This document shows positions 45,022 through 57,800 of a stretch of 64,000 bases of DNA, one piece after another. This DNA is from Pseudopyrenochaeta lycopersici (lineage: Eukaryota > Ascomycota > Dothideomycetes > Pleosporales > Pseudopyrenochaetaceae): NCBI GenBank assembly GCA_003313425.1, contig NHZP01000010.1, positions 1,240,001-1,304,000 of the forward strand. Direction: 5' to 3'. A program made the position numbers and the translations under genes. How positions within the stretch are numbered: position 1 is the stretch's first letter; each line of letters starts with the position of its first letter. The notes under the pieces are model-generated. The model was not told the DNA's origin. It did not search any database and saw only the letters and a program-made list of their open reading frames with translations.

Positions 45022-48000
45022 TCAACGTTTGCTTGTCATTTTCAGATCTGTCGAGCACGCGTCGGTCTCATCCAGCTCAACGTACAGGCGAAGCTCCTTC
45101 TCCTGCATTATCCTATACAATCCGCACATCTCTTGTTCTGCAAAAACATCATCCGCTTCCCTAAAAGCAATCATAATGAAGTTTTTGCACCAGGGTATAT
45201 TTTTCAGCCCGGAATGAAATGTCTCTGTTACTCGTTGCTGCGCCTCGATCACCCTGTCTTCCCACTTGCGCTTTTTGCCATCTTTGCGCGGCTTCATATT
45301 CATCCATTTTGATTTTTCGCGTCGCAATTCCGCAAGTTCAAAGTGCATGTAGGCTTCCCACAAAGCTGGACTATGTGCACCGGTAGCATTTGTAGCGCGC
45401 TTGTATAGAGCGCGAATAGAGTGCGATGTGGAACCGGCCACCTCGCCTCTCACTGCTTCATAGTAGATCGCGAAAGCCCAGCCACTTACCTTGGTCGTGT
45501 GTGGGCTTTGTAAAGCAACCTGGTGCATGATGCCTCGTACACGATCATCAATCGAGAAGCGCGCTTCATTCGTGGCATAGAGGGAAAGAAGAATAGTGTT
45601 ATTGGGAAAGTGAGTGATGACAGATTCGAGGATTTTGCGTACAAATGATGGTTTGACGATTGGAGCGTGCGTAATATGGTACGTGAGAAAGCGGGCTATG
45701 GCTTGAGCGTGTAATTCTGCATAGGGGGAATTAACTAGCTTTTGTGATGTGAACCACACCGAAAGGCTCTGGTACGTGGTAAGCGCGAACTCGGCTTTGT
45801 TGTCGTGTGCGAAATACTCCAGAAGAGCAAGGAGAGATGTGCTTAGGGTTGCTGATTGGTAATCTCGACTAAGTAGAGCGCGCTCGATCGTCTCGCCGAT
45901 AATTGCACGCGCGCTTTGTAGCGTAACACCATGAGGTTGCGCGTCTTGCGTAGTTCGTTTTGCGGTATTGCCATGAGGCGAAACAAGTCTCCAGAAAGCC
46001 TCTGTTGGCTCCGCTCGGCGAATTGCTTCCCAAACCCAGCTGCTAAAAAGCTCTAATCCCCCTGCTGCAGCTAAGATAGCATCTCCTTTTTGTATCGAGA
46101 GTGCCATGCTAAAAACTTGATCCGCTTTTATAGAGTTTCCGCGGCGAGACTCGACGAGCCCGTATGCGTTGTACAATCGGAGGCTTGACGGTCGTTCTCT
46201 CAGCAGTTGCTTCGCGGTCTTGTGGACACGCGCAGGAAAATGTGTGAGCTCAAAAGCGAGCAGATACTCGCCAATAAAATCGTCGCTTGAGGCTTCTGCA
46301 GCAAGAAGTGATAAAAGCCGCATGACAAAGTCTGGGGACAGTCTGATGCTGTCGAGCGAGAATCTCTGGTCGAACAAGAGCTCACTCGTCATCTGAAATT
46401 CTTTGATCGGACTGTTTGAGAAAATTTCGAGTTTTTGCATATAATGGCTGGATCTTTCTGCGGAAAGCGAAGTGGAGTGGGATGTACGTTGCAAGAAAGA
46501 ATCCGACCACCATTTCTGTTGATGTGCAGCGATTCTCGCTAGCGGCGGCAGGCGGCAGAAACATAGAAATGCCTCAAATAGTAGGATGTTTGGTGTTCCA
46601 GTTGGGATGATACCGAGATAGTCTTCAAGGTCAGTGAAAAAGATGGTATGGAAAGCGTCGTCGTCGCCCACGACATCGGAGGTACGGCCGGGAAGGCGGA
46701 GTTTGAGTTCAGCCTCCATCTCACGGTTTCGAAAGTCTTTATAGACATTATCTGACGAGCCGGGATTTTGCAAGGGTAGAGGACCTTGCGGTGGAGCGTC
46801 GACTGCCCTACAATGTTTCCAGCCTTTTGCATCTGGCTCACCGATACGCGGGACCTCACTTTCCCAGAAATCCTCGAATGTATGAAAGCCTTCTCCCAAT
46901 TCTGTGATAGCATCTGTTGCAGGTCGCATAAAATGACACTCAAGTAGCGCTTGCCAGATAGCTAGGGCAAATTCCTGATATCCCGCTTCTTGGATCATGG
47001 ACGTTAGACGCAGCAAGATGTGCAGGCTTGTTTCTGGTACAATACCAGTCGCACTCGTACGAAGAGCATCAATGCATTCGAAGAAAGTTGAGCGGCAATA
47101 CTCGTACTTGAACGCGGCAAAGCTTGACTGTACAAAGTTGAGGTACATAAGCCACAATTCGACGCTATGTGGAAACTCCACGAGCACCTGTTTCCACTTG
47201 GCGGTGAGCTTTGCCTCATGCCAAGTTGCCGCAGCTTCCGTCATTAGACCTTCGTATAGCATAACCTGACTGGGCCTGTCCCCGCCAATGCTTTTCAGCG
47301 CTTCTTCGTACATAGCGATACGCACCTCAGCCAGATGTGCCTTGTCAGACGCGGTCAGTTCGGCAAAGGGTCTATCGAGCTTTAACATGGCGTCTTGATG
47401 ATTGATAAAATCCAGCCAGCCTTGAAGGTCTTCAGGATGCTGGCGTGTTCTTTGCACCAGTTCTGAGTTCCTACGGATGGCAAGTACATGGATGCTGGAG
47501 AGCTCCGGGTCGGACTCGAGCTGAGTATCTTGGTCAGCCGGCTTGTTTTCCCCTTCAAGGCCACGGTAGTCGAATACTGTCGTGCCTTGGTATTCATCTT
47601 CACTACCACCGTTTTTCCGCTTGCTAGTGTTGGACAGTGTGATGAAATCCTGGGTCATTTCCGCAGAAGCGTTATTGGCCTTTACAAATCGTAGTGCGCG
47701 ATCGCTCAACATAGTCGCATGCTTGTTCATCAGGAGCCTCTCATGGCGTGGACGCTTTGTTGGGGTAATGTATATGGTCTTGAGCGTAGAGTCATCTCGA
47801 TCGATCTTCTGGTCGCTCGACAACCCCAAGATACAGCCATGGCCAATGCGACGATAGGCCGGGACGTCGTAGCGGTTCAACGTGCCATAGCGTAAAATGT
47901 CGGCATCACCCCTGCGATCACTGAAGTAGAGTTTGGTCCAAGAGATATGCTGTTCACGATCCGGTTTTCGAGGTGCCGGGGAGGTTGGCCGTGTTGTCTT

Positions 48001-48123
48001 GCTTCGTACTTTCTCTTTTGGCGGTCTCTCTGCCCCATCGTTTGTCAGAGAATCCCTGAGCAGACCGGAAGTTCCGTTGAGCTTTGGCCGGAAGCTCGCA
48101 AACTTGGGGATATTCGAAGCCAT
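45022..48123 (-). CDS. NRDE-2 family nuclear RNA-processing protein
   Basis: Homologue of NRDE-2, a nuclear factor in RNA silencing and, in animals and fission yeast, in control of the exosome adaptor and splicing. One uninterrupted frame of 1,033 aa from ATG 48,123. The upstream in-frame ATG at 48,471 would add a low-complexity tail and is rejected. The N-terminus (SNIPKFASFRPK) is followed by a basic, Ser/Pro-rich part and the core ISWTKLYFSDRRGDADILRYGTLNRYDVPAYRR. The HAT/TPR-like helical repeats start at about residue 240 (NSELVQRTRQHPEDLQGWLDFINHQ) and fill the rest. It is divergent from UTP10, with 430 bp between the starts. Confidence 0.92.
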   Translation of the reverse strand: MASNIPKFASFRPKLNGTSGLLRDSLTNDGAERPPKEKVRSKTTRPTSPAPRKPDREQHISWTKLYFSDRRGDADILRYGTLNRYDVPAYRRIGHGCILGLSSDQKIDRDDSTLKTIYITPTKRPRHERLLMNKHATMLSDRALRFVKANNASAEMTQDFITLSNTSKRKNGGSEDEYQGTTVFDYRGLEGENKPADQDTQLESDPELSSIHVLAIRRNSELVQRTRQHPEDLQGWLDFINHQDAMLKLDRPFAELTASDKAHLAEVRIAMYEEALKSIGGDRPSQVMLYEGLMTEAAATWHEAKLTAKWKQVLVEFPHSVELWLMYLNFVQSSFAAFKYEYCRSTFFECIDALRTSATGIVPETSLHILLRLTSMIQEAGYQEFALAIWQALLECHFMRPATDAITELGEGFHTFEDFWESEVPRIGEPDAKGWKHCRAVDAPPQGPLPLQNPGSSDNVYKDFRNREMEAELKLRLPGRTSDVVGDDDAFHTIFFTDLEDYLGIIPTGTPNILLFEAFLCFCRLPPLARIAAHQQKWWSDSFLQRTSHSTSLSAERSSHYMQKLEIFSNSPIKEFQMTSELLFDQRFSLDSIRLSPDFVMRLLSLLAAEASSDDFIGEYLLAFELTHFPARVHKTAKQLLRERPSSLRLYNAYGLVESRRGNSIKADQVFSMALSIQKGDAILAAAGGLELFSSWVWEAIRRAEPTEAFWRLVSPHGNTAKRTTQDAQPHGVTLQSARAIIGETIERALLSRDYQSATLSTSLLALLEYFAHDNKAEFALTTYQSLSVWFTSQKLVNSPYAELHAQAIARFLTYHITHAPIVKPSFVRKILESVITHFPNNTILLSLYATNEARFSIDDRVRGIMHQVALQSPHTTKVSGWAFAIYYEAVRGEVAGSTSHSIRALYKRATNATGAHSPALWEAYMHFELAELRREKSKWMNMKPRKDGKKRKWEDRVIEAQQRVTETFHSGLKNIPWCKNFIMIAFREADDVFAEQEMCGLYRIMQEKELRLYVELDETDACSTDLKMTSKR

Positions 48124-48553
48124 GGAGGGTGAATGGTAGTGGATGGTGGATGAGACAGTTGACCAGTGACACGGCGGAGCACGAGTAGTACAAGATGCTA
48201 TGGGACAGCGACGGGAATTGAGTGCAGAAGGATTGAGCGCTGGCCGCAGCGCTGCAGCGACATTCTGATATGTGTAGGAGTGACCTAAGACGGCGGGACA
48301 GTGAAAGCTACTGCTCACGTGCTGGACGTCTCGGAGGTCCGCACGGCGCGGCTGGCGTGGGTCGCTGACCGTAATGTGGCGGACTAGTGCGAAATCTTGG
48401 CTTCGAAATTTTGGAATGCGCGCCTCGACGCCGTGCATTTGATTTCGAGAACCCGCCCACGACTGTTCCAACGCCTTTGCGCTGCGTCTAATGGCCGTCC
48501 AAATCTCTGGAAACTTGTGCTGAAGCTTCGCGCCACCGCACGTGACTGTAACA
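48124..48553. promoter_or_regulatory. Divergent promoter of NRDE-2 and UTP10
   Basis: 430 bp between two housekeeping starts, G+C-rich around 48,330-48,380. No specific site was recognised. Confidence 0.5.
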
Positions 48554-51500
48554 ATGGCGACAACGCTTCAGAAGCAGCTCGCTGCTATCGCCGCGTCGAG
48601 CACCCATCAACTCGATGTCAAGGCACAAAAGTCGGCGCACGGAAAGTCGCTTCTCTTTGACCCCAAAGTCGCGGCGTCTCAATCGTTTGAAGCCGTCTAC
48701 CTCATATGCCACGATGGCTTCCGGGACCTCTGCGCGCTGGATTCTCGCTTCCTGCACTTTGCAAAGAGCCTGTTCAGCGAGCAGAGCAAAGTCGAGGACC
48801 GCACACTCATGACGGACAAGGAGAACGACAAGCTCAATGGCGTGCTTGAGGCCTTCATCACGCTCGCCGGGCCGAGATTGTTGCTCAAACCAGCCGAGAA
48901 GGCGCTGGAGTGGCTCGTCAGAAGATTCCGGTGTGTTTCCTGGTCTAGCCGGCTTCCAACACGTTTCGAGGCAAAATATGGCTGACAATTCGCAGAGTCC
49001 ATGAATACAACACGGAATGCCTAGTCTTCACCTATCTCCCATACCACAATACGCCACAATTCCGTGCCCTCCTCTCTATACTCCCCGCCCACCCACTGCC
49101 TGCTTTGCGGTTTCTGTCGCCATACATACCCTCGCCCACAAATCCGCCTCGACGAGTAATCGCATACACTGCGATAAACACACCCGTTTTCTTCGATGCT
49201 TTTCAAGCATACATTACGGGGCTGTTGAAGACCGGTCACCACGCATCCCACATGTTGTCCTTTTGGTCCAGCATCACCGTAGAGGCCATATTCGGCATTC
49301 TGAACAACTCGAGCTCTGGAAGAAAAGACATGCAGCATCAAAAGACTGAAGACTTAATCCTCAGAGTGCTTCCCGTCCTTAACAGCTGTATGCGGGTCAA
49401 GTATGGAGCCGAGGCTGTCACTGCGTGCTACACCGTCGTTATAATACTGGTCAATCAGGCGAAGCTCGAGGATAGGATACTTGATGGACTTATGGAGGCT
49501 GTCATACTGGCACACGACGAGACTTCGATGAACGAATGCCTTGCGTGCCTGGCCATCATTGCAGCGGCGCGATCAACGGCTCAGATCCCAAAAAAGGTGT
49601 ACCAGAGACTGCTTGGGATACCGCATATATCCCAGAAGCTGCTATTCATTTCTAGGCAGTGCCAGGTTGACCGATTGACGCTGGGATGTACACTGGGCGC
49701 GCTTAGTGGTATTGATTCAGATGCGAAGCGAAACGCTTTCCATGAGCTCATCGAGTCGGAACTCCTCACTGAAACGCGGCTTCGCATAGTCTTATCAGCT
49801 TTGAGTCTGCTACTGCGCCACAGTGTGCTAGGATCCGAGGACCATCGGACATTACTTGACGTGAGTCGCAAGTTGGCCGAATCAAAGCAACTCCGGCATT
49901 TACTGCGAGCAACCGCCAAGGAAAACGGTGTAGACCTTGAGTTGCTGGGGCTCACTCTCGAGCAGCCATTAGAAGAAGAGCAGACTATCGCTGTAGAGTC
50001 GGAAAACGACGATATGATCGACGCACATGAACAGGCCAGTGAGGCATTGTCCGCTGTGCAAGTGCCAAACACTAGAGCAACCAGCTTCCTCGGTTCCAAG
50101 TCGAATTATAACTTTGTGGAGATTGCTGATGCTTTCGAGCAAGCTGTCACATCAAAGCAGATTAAACAATTCCTTGCTTCAGAGGTCCTTGGCCAAGAAC
50201 ACGCATTGCAGCAGACAAGGTACATATCAATGTTGATACGGATCTGGTGCAGTAGTCTTCCGATACCTCTCCGAGTCGCTGCTCTGCGCGCCGCTACAGT
50301 AACAACCATTCGGTGTGGCGCTGCACATACCCTGCAAAACGCGGTCCCCTACTTGCTGTATGCACTCGCAGATACATCAGTACTTGTTCGCCGTGCTGCT
50401 GCTTCTTGTGTTGCAAATTGGTCAGGAAAAACATTGGCAGCTCCCTCAATCCAGCCATGGGGCAGTTCCGACATGTACGATGACGAGTCTGGTAAAATAG
50501 TCAGATTGAAAGAAGAGGATGTAGCAATACTGCTCTCTTCCATGCTCAAACCCATACTCGAAGAATGTGTCATGGACTCCAATTTTGTAATCACAGCAGT
50601 TCGCGACATGCTGGAAGGGTCACATTCCTTCAAGAACCAGGCCATGAACATGCTCAAAGCGCAGTCGCGGAGTTCAATACTTGCATTCTTTGCAAGTCAT
50701 GCAGCCCTGACATCGCTACTAAGGGTTCGACTTTGCCTTTTACCCTTATTTGGTTTCCCTGGAAAATCATCGGATGCCATTCGGGGCAACGTTGTCCTCC
50801 CAATGATTCGAAATTGGTGCGCTCTTTCAGCTCAAGAGGCAATCATTGCATGCGAGAGCGAAGGCATACCGCTGGAAGAAGCTGAACGCTGCCATATGAG
50901 TGCTTTGATTGCAAGGGAGGCGAAAAGTGCACAAATGCTACAAGAGCTCCTCGTGGGCACGACCATGGAGCGGATGACATCTACAAACGCAGCGTTTGAC
51001 CGCATCAATATCCTCTGGTCTTCAATGAAACCAGAGTCGAGGCTTTCTCTAGCCCAGTGTCTGCTGGATCTTTCTATGAAGGAGAGTAGGGACACTTTCG
51101 ACAAACTGTGTTGCGAACGGGCTCTTGAAATACTGCGGAATGTTAAGCTCGACTCTGCCACGCTTGTGGCGTTTTTAGAAAGCGTGCCTTCGGCGGTGCA
51201 AATGCCTGAGGGACCTCCAGCGAAGAAGAGGCGACGAACGAGTCGCAATGAGATGGCTCGAGTGGAGTTAACTTCTCAGCACGATGTTCAAAGACTACTA
51301 CGGAGGCTCACATTGGTTTTAGAACTGATTGAAGAGTCAAATCCCGCACAGCATCCAGCGCTCTTCAGAAATCTCTTCGGTGTGTTTGGCGATCTTCAGC
51401 CGCTTAAGCAACAATCAGGATCTGAGCTTGTGTATTTACAGAGTATAATCTTAGGTTCTCTAACACCAATTGTGAATACATTAAAGGTACGTACAAACCA

Positions 51501-54171
51501 AAAGCCACCCTAGACAAATACTAACAGTTGACAGGAGCAAACAGATACAGCAGAGTACCAATCAGCTGTGCGTGCGGACCTCCTTATCGACTGTATTCGA
51601 CATTCTACTAGCCCACAAGTGCAGAACAGTGCGCTGCTCCTGATTGCTAACCTGGCGTCATGGGTGCCTGACTTGATCTTGCACAACCTCATGCCAATCT
51701 TCACTTTTCTTGGCTCCACTTTGCTCCGTCAACATGACGATTACTCGGCTCAGGTTGTTGACAAGGTTTGTCGGCACGTTCATTCTCAACGATCAACTCG
51801 CTTACGTTATCAGACAATCTCTCGCGTCGTACCTCAATTAGCCGCCTCCCTTCGCTCAAAGCACAAAAGCTTTCTCACTGGGGTTTCCGATCTATTGCTC
51901 AGCTTTACAGCAGCCTTTGAGCATATTCCATTACATAGGAGGCTGAAGCTCTTCTCAGAGCTCGCCCGTACATTGGGGCCAGAGGACTCGCTTTCTGCCA
52001 TCATTGCTCTGCTTGCCGATAGATACCACAACAACAAAACCCAGCGCAGGTTTTCCACAGATTTATTACTTGTTTTCGAACCCATCCACACGCTTGATGT
52101 AAGTTTTCTCTGAAGCCTTCACAGGGTGCGATGCTAATCGAGATAGGCTCTCAAGGGCTACCTCGACCTAGTCACTGATGCTGTTGGACCAAAGCGCAAA
52201 GTCACTGATGCCCTGTTTAGCCTGAACGAAAAGCAACCTGCACAGGTTGAATCAGCGCTAAAAAATCTGCTGTGCTGTTTGGTTGATCTCGCTACAGATG
52301 AACGACTGCGGAGCCACGTTACCAGGGCGTTCCGACGCCAGGGGGATACCACCAGACCACGAAAAGTCTTCGCGAACATCATTGAGACAACTATTCAGCT
52401 GTCGAAGAAGTTAGCGTCGTCCCCGAAACTGTACGATTCCTGTAGCCGTGTACTTGCCAGGTGTTTGGACCTTCTTCCCACCATTGACCTTATCAAATCT
52501 GCTGAGCTGCTGATCTCGAATTCGAATGCCCAGGTGCAGATAACAGCTATCAAGGCTGTCGAATTGCGGGCGGGAACCACTGTACAGAACGACCGACGAT
52601 CTGTGCCGGCTTTGCTTTCATTTCTGCCTAACATTGAGAATGTATTAGAACAGTCGCAGGAGATGGACGCAAAAATCATCTCAGTCAGCTGTATCGATCG
52701 TATCATTGAGAGATTCGGCAAAAAAGACGTTAATGCTGTCGCATCCGTCGCGCAGACAATAGCAGGCCCACAGTCGCTATCCAATAGCGACGATAGGGTT
52801 CGTATCTTGTCTCTGCTCTGTCTCACGTCTGTTATAGACGTGCTAGAGGACGAAGCGATTCCGCTCTTGCCAACAATCCTACCCACAGCCTTCGAATACT
52901 TGTCACATGCAATTGAAGAAGAAAAGACGGGGTTGCACAATGCTATATACACACTTCTTTCGAACATTGTTGAGCGATTAGGATATATGTTTTCGCGGGA
53001 CTATCTGGATACTGCTTTTCGATTGTCGCATCGCTCTGCTGATGCCGCTCTCCCAGACGCCTGTGATGAAAGCCGTAGGGGCTTTTACCGGAGCGTGTCG
53101 GAACATCTTGGCGCTCAAGAGGTGTTCACTTCCATCAAGTCGACTTGGCCACACGCCATCTCCCAAGGCTTTGATGTACGTCCAAGCAAGAAATGAAATG
53201 CAACTTTGATCTTGCGCTAACCAATGAACAGGCTTCGCTTGAACACCTTGAATTGCTGCGCGCCACCGTGGACAGCCAAAGCAAGGTCATGCTGATCAGA
53301 GCGAGCTCATCACTGTTCAGCCTGCTTTCCCAAGCTTTCCAATTACGGGCCGTGATTGAATTACAGGGAGAACAGAGATTTGACGAAGACGAAATTGAAC
53401 AACTAGACAACGCGCTCGTCGAGTCGGTTATTGCGATGGTCCTCAAACTGAACGACGCAACATTCCGGCCCTTTTTCGTGCAGCTCGTTGACCAAGAAGG
53501 ACCGCGGCGCGCTATCACATTTTACAAGTTCCTCGCTGGTTTCTTTGAAAAGTTCAAGGTATGGCTTCAAGAAGCTCGTAATACTCATATCTCCAATACT
53601 AATGTCTTGGTAGTCAATCGTAACCAGCTACTCGAGTTACATCATTGAGCACGTTGCAAATACACTTTCACACCTGGCCATAGAAGATACAGAGCTTGAG
53701 CTGCGCAGCGCTGTACTGGGTGCTCTACAAAAGAGCTTCCAACACGACCAAGACGGCTTTTGGCAAGCTCCTTCACACTACTCCACAATTCTCACGCCCC
53801 TCCTCGCTCTTCTCACCCTCCCTTCAGCTTCCACATCCACGCCTAGCAACCCCACAAACCTCGCAATTCCCACCATTACTGACCTCGCGGCGGCATCCTC
53901 ATCTAGTATCGATAATCATCGTGAGATGAACTCCATTCTTTTACGCTACATGCGTGCAGAAGAGTCGCACACGAGACTGGCAACGGTACTTTGTGAGCAA
54001 GCGCTGACGAGGAGGTTGGGAGAGGAGTGGCTGAGTTTGCTGCCGGAGATGTTACCGTTTATCAGTGAGTTGCGAGAAGATGACGACGAGATGGTGGAGA
54101 GAGAGACGCAGAGATGGATTACGGGTGTTGAGGAGGTGCTTGGGGAAAGCTTGGAGGGGATGTTGCAATAG
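48554..54171 (+). CDS. UTP10: U3 snoRNP/90S preribosome protein UTP10 (HEATR1)
   Basis: A very large HEAT-repeat protein of the t-UTP subcomplex, needed for rRNA transcription and early 18S processing in the nucleolus. Exons: 48554-48930, 48996-51486, 51535-52098, 52147-53175, 53232-53558 and 53614-54171; 1,781 aa, a usual length. The N-terminus has the family's KSLLFDPKVAA, LLLKPAEKALEWLVRRFRVHEYNTECLVFTYLPYHNTPQF (across intron 1). The HEAT repeats run throughout. A basic nuclear signal (PPAKKRRR) is at about residue 830. The C-terminus matches the BP28CT region and ends in EEVLGESLEGMLQ. All introns are 48-65 bp. Confidence 0.95.
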
Positions 54172-54826
54172 TGGTAGTGTGTTCTGATGTAAGGAGAATG
54201 CGGCAGATGATGCAATCACTGTTGTGGAGGGAGACTGAGGCACGACAAGGCTCTGGAAACCAGGAAAAGTAGCAATTACCCTACTTTTTTTACTTAGATT
54301 CTCACGGTAATTTTGTTTCCATTGCGAACCAACACAATCATAGTTGAGAACATCCGAGAATGGAATATGGCATCATCAACCAATGGGGAATTGTCAAAGG
54401 TTCGGCTCGACCCCATATTGTCCGAAGCCGTCGCATTTGGCCGATAGGGGAGCTACACGTATGTATGAGGCTCGTGTCTAATAAGGCACACAAGAGTATT
54501 CTGACTGACGCGACTACTCGAATGCCATCGTGTATTGAATCATCAGAAACTGTGCCAGACTTGAGGGTGAAAACTGGGGTCCAGAATTCAAGAGCTTTGT
54601 TTGGGGAAAGAGTCAAAGATGATGCTTTGCCAAGGTGTATACTGGTTGATATTGCTAGCGCATTCCTCCTGGTACGTGGTGTTTTGAAACACACCAGCGT
54701 TGGAAAGTGCTTTCCTGTATTTGGGTATCCCCCTCCGACGCTAAAATATGCGGTGAACGCCGGTTACATGTTCCCCTATTATGCCAGCCATAACACCAAA
54801 ACAAGCTCAAAAAGAAAATGATCGTT
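54172..54826. other. Convergent intergenic region
   Basis: 655 bp lie between the ends of UTP10 (+) and the large regulator (-). A 153-codon plus frame (54,360-54,821) is present but has no family resemblance and overlaps likely 3' UTRs; it is not called. Confidence 0.5.
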
Positions 54827-57800
54827 CTAACCTCCTGATTGTCCAGGTGCACCAACGTCGCTGCCAAATGGATCAGGCGGGAAGGCTGCGTCACCAAAAT
54901 ACAACATATCGTGCGGTAAATATTCCAAATCCCACGGCATCATGTCTGCGCCCAGCACTGACATGTCGACGTCCTGTGTATCAATGACCATGTCGCCATA
55001 TGTGTGATCAGAGCCTGTGGGATATGTGCCAAAGGTAGGCGAAAAATCATTGTGAGGAGGGTGCAGGTGCTGTGGCTGATTGTGCTGAGAGGTTGTTCGG
55101 GTATAAGAGACAGAATTTTGCAAAGGTGTTCGAGTGACGGTAGGCGAAGCCGCAGAAAAGGGAGAGTGCAAGTTCAAGAGTAGGTCAGCATCCGAGACCA
55201 ATACAGGATCCGGTGTAGGCACGGAATGGAAGGCCTGGTTTGATGGCGGTGGGGGCATGGATGCTGGATTGAATTGCGGAAATGTAGACGGTGAGGGCAA
55301 CGACTGTGCTGGATCGAATTTGGTGGGAGGATCTGAGATGAGGGTTGCGATTGAGGGCTGCGTGCTTGCTAGCGGAGGCGGTTTTGATGAAATACGATTT
55401 GCATTGCGTGGGTCGTTGTTCTCGGAGCTGTACATGACGGCGACGTTGGTAGACGGCGAGTTCATTGTACCAGTAAGTGACCAACCAATCGCTGTACAGG
55501 GTTAGTTTTTGTAATTGAGGGTTGTAAGTGAGGGTTTGTGATTGGGGGGTGGGAATTAGAAGAGGAAATTTGTTTTACCTTGACTAGAATGGGGTATTGG
55601 AGACCCTGGTATTGTCGGCGTCCTCGCACCCTTTCTGATTGCGGCCGTCACTTTGGCAACTTCACTTTCAGGGCTTTGGGCGGTGAGATAGGTTCCCCAA
55701 CTGAGTTTCCTCCGCCAGCCGGGGCTGGTAAAGGATGGTTCTGGCCTTGGGACTTCTAAAGCGCTTTCCATCTCTTCTCTGGTGTAAAGGAGGGGATCGC
55801 CGACGCCGGTAGCCTTTTGGTCGAGTACAGTCAAGATGTACTTGACTCCAGCCCAGTATGTCTCGAGGGCTTTTAGGGCCCGATAGCAGCGCTGATAGTT
55901 CTGGTTGGCGGCTGAAGCGAGTAGTGTATGCTTGGCAGCCTGCTTCTGCTCACGATCCTGGGCATGGCTGAGTCGCTGGTCATTGCCGGTATCCAAGGGC
56001 CGGTGGTCTACCTTGAGCTGTCCGATGGCAATTCGGTCAGATTCAGTCTTTGCGTCTGGGGTCGAAGGACGCGATTGAGGTTGGGATGATGCGGAATGAA
56101 TGGCCGTTTCTTTCAGGAACGCACATGCTGCGATGTATATTGGCTGGCTGCAACGGTTTGTCAGCGTTTTGTTAGTGACAAGAAGAAGAAGAAGAAGAAG
56201 AAGAAGAAGAAGAAGAAGAAGAAGAAGAAGAAGAAGAAGAAGAAGAAGAAGAAGAAGAAGAAGAAGAAGAAGAAGAAGAAGAAGAAGAAGAAGAAGAAGA
56301 AGAAGAAGAAGAAGAAGAGTACCTTGTAAAGGGATTGCCCATGCCAGATCTTGCGTCAATCAACTCGGTAAAGGCCAGAATATCAGCGACAGTTTTAGCA
56401 GAGGACATGGACAGTTCTCTGCTGTTAGTCGACAAGGACTGCGGGGTTCCTTCGAATGTCTTGAGCAGCGTGGGTTGGTGCAGCAGAACAATCAGAGTAT
56501 GGAACCAGCAGTGCAGTAGCAAAAAGTTTGTGCCTTGGTTGAACTTGACGTACTGCTGGAAGTTGACGGCGTTGAAGTGCAGCCTGGGTGATAGGTTTTG
56601 GTAGATTAGCGTCAAGCGGTCCTCCAAGGCGCCAAGTTGCTTCTGCAGGTCATGGGTGATGTCGGGAGCATCGCGGATGCGGTTGAGCAGGTCAGTCACG
56701 CGGCCATAGAGATGAATGATCCGAATCAGAGCAGGGAACGGCAACGGCCACCCGGACGCTGGATCGACTTCATCGAGGGAAGGAAAAGAAATCTCAATGT
56801 CGCGGTCGCGTAACGTGACTGGGCGGCCGGTTCCTGAGGAGATGACGCGGTCGAGGAAGAAGATGGACCAAAAGGTATCAAGCCTCTCTCGCTCCACGGC
56901 CCTCTGCTCTTGCTCCTCCGGGTTGCTGATTTGGTGGCGGGGTGAAGAAGTGGAATGAGGGGCCACAGGCCGACCGTCTTCGGGGTTGGTTTTGACCGAC
57001 TTTGGGGTGGGGCCATCGTGTCCCTCGTACTTGAGGCCTTGGAGGGTTTGCATGCCCAAGTCTTGGGCCATTCGAATTGCGATGCCGAGATACATCCACA
57101 GGCCGCTGTCGCGACTGGCGCCAAACTCATCGTAGGCAAGGAGCAAGGCAGCCTGGACCACGGCGACACTGGGACATGGAAAGGCATCAGGGATGGCCGA
57201 CTTGGCTCGCTGTGCAAACGCTTGGCCATACTCGGGGGGCTGCATGTTGGTCATGGCAGGGGCTGGAGCATCGCTGGGTGCATGGCCGTTGCCGAGGAGC
57301 ATGGGGTGGGTTGAGAAGCGGGCGGCCAGGGCGCAGACGGCATCGACGAGTATGGCATCGACTTGCTTTTCCTCCAGGTCACGCATGAAGCGGTCGCGCT
57401 GGAGAAAGGGGAACGAGCAGCCCAGGTGGACGAAGAAGAGCTTGCAGAGATGGGTGATGAGCGGGCTGGGGGACATGGACGAAGCGTCGTAGACGGGTAT
57501 CTCCAGCGGCGTGCGGGCTTCGGGCAGCGGCGGGGAGCCAACCGACAGCTGCGCAGGTGAAGAGTCGACGGCATGTTCTGTTTGGGAGGGTTAGCAGAGG
57601 GCCAGACAGAGAGGGAGAGGGAGAGGGAGGGAGAGGGAGGGAGAGGGAGGGAGAGGGAGGGAGAGGGAGGGAGAGGGAGAGGGGGAGAGAGAGGGCTCGA
57701 CTGGCGTACGGTCGGATGTGGTTTGGCCGCTTCCGTGCTGCTTGCCCCTCACCTTGACGACCATCTGCTTGAAGCCAGGCATGATGGCTGTGGGGCCGAA

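Noticed and set aside
48124..48471. N-terminal extension of NRDE-2 from the ATG at 48,471
   Set aside because: Low-complexity sequence that would cover the divergent promoter; the family start fits 48,123.
54360..54821. 153-codon plus-strand frame
   Set aside because: No motif, lies between convergent genes in probable 3' UTRs, and has a competing minus frame of similar length.
55556..57476. Long frames with poly-Leu, poly-Ser, poly-Lys or poly-Arg runs
   Set aside because: They translate an intronic GAA/TTC microsatellite; splicing 56,323 to 56,147 joins conserved regulator sequence.
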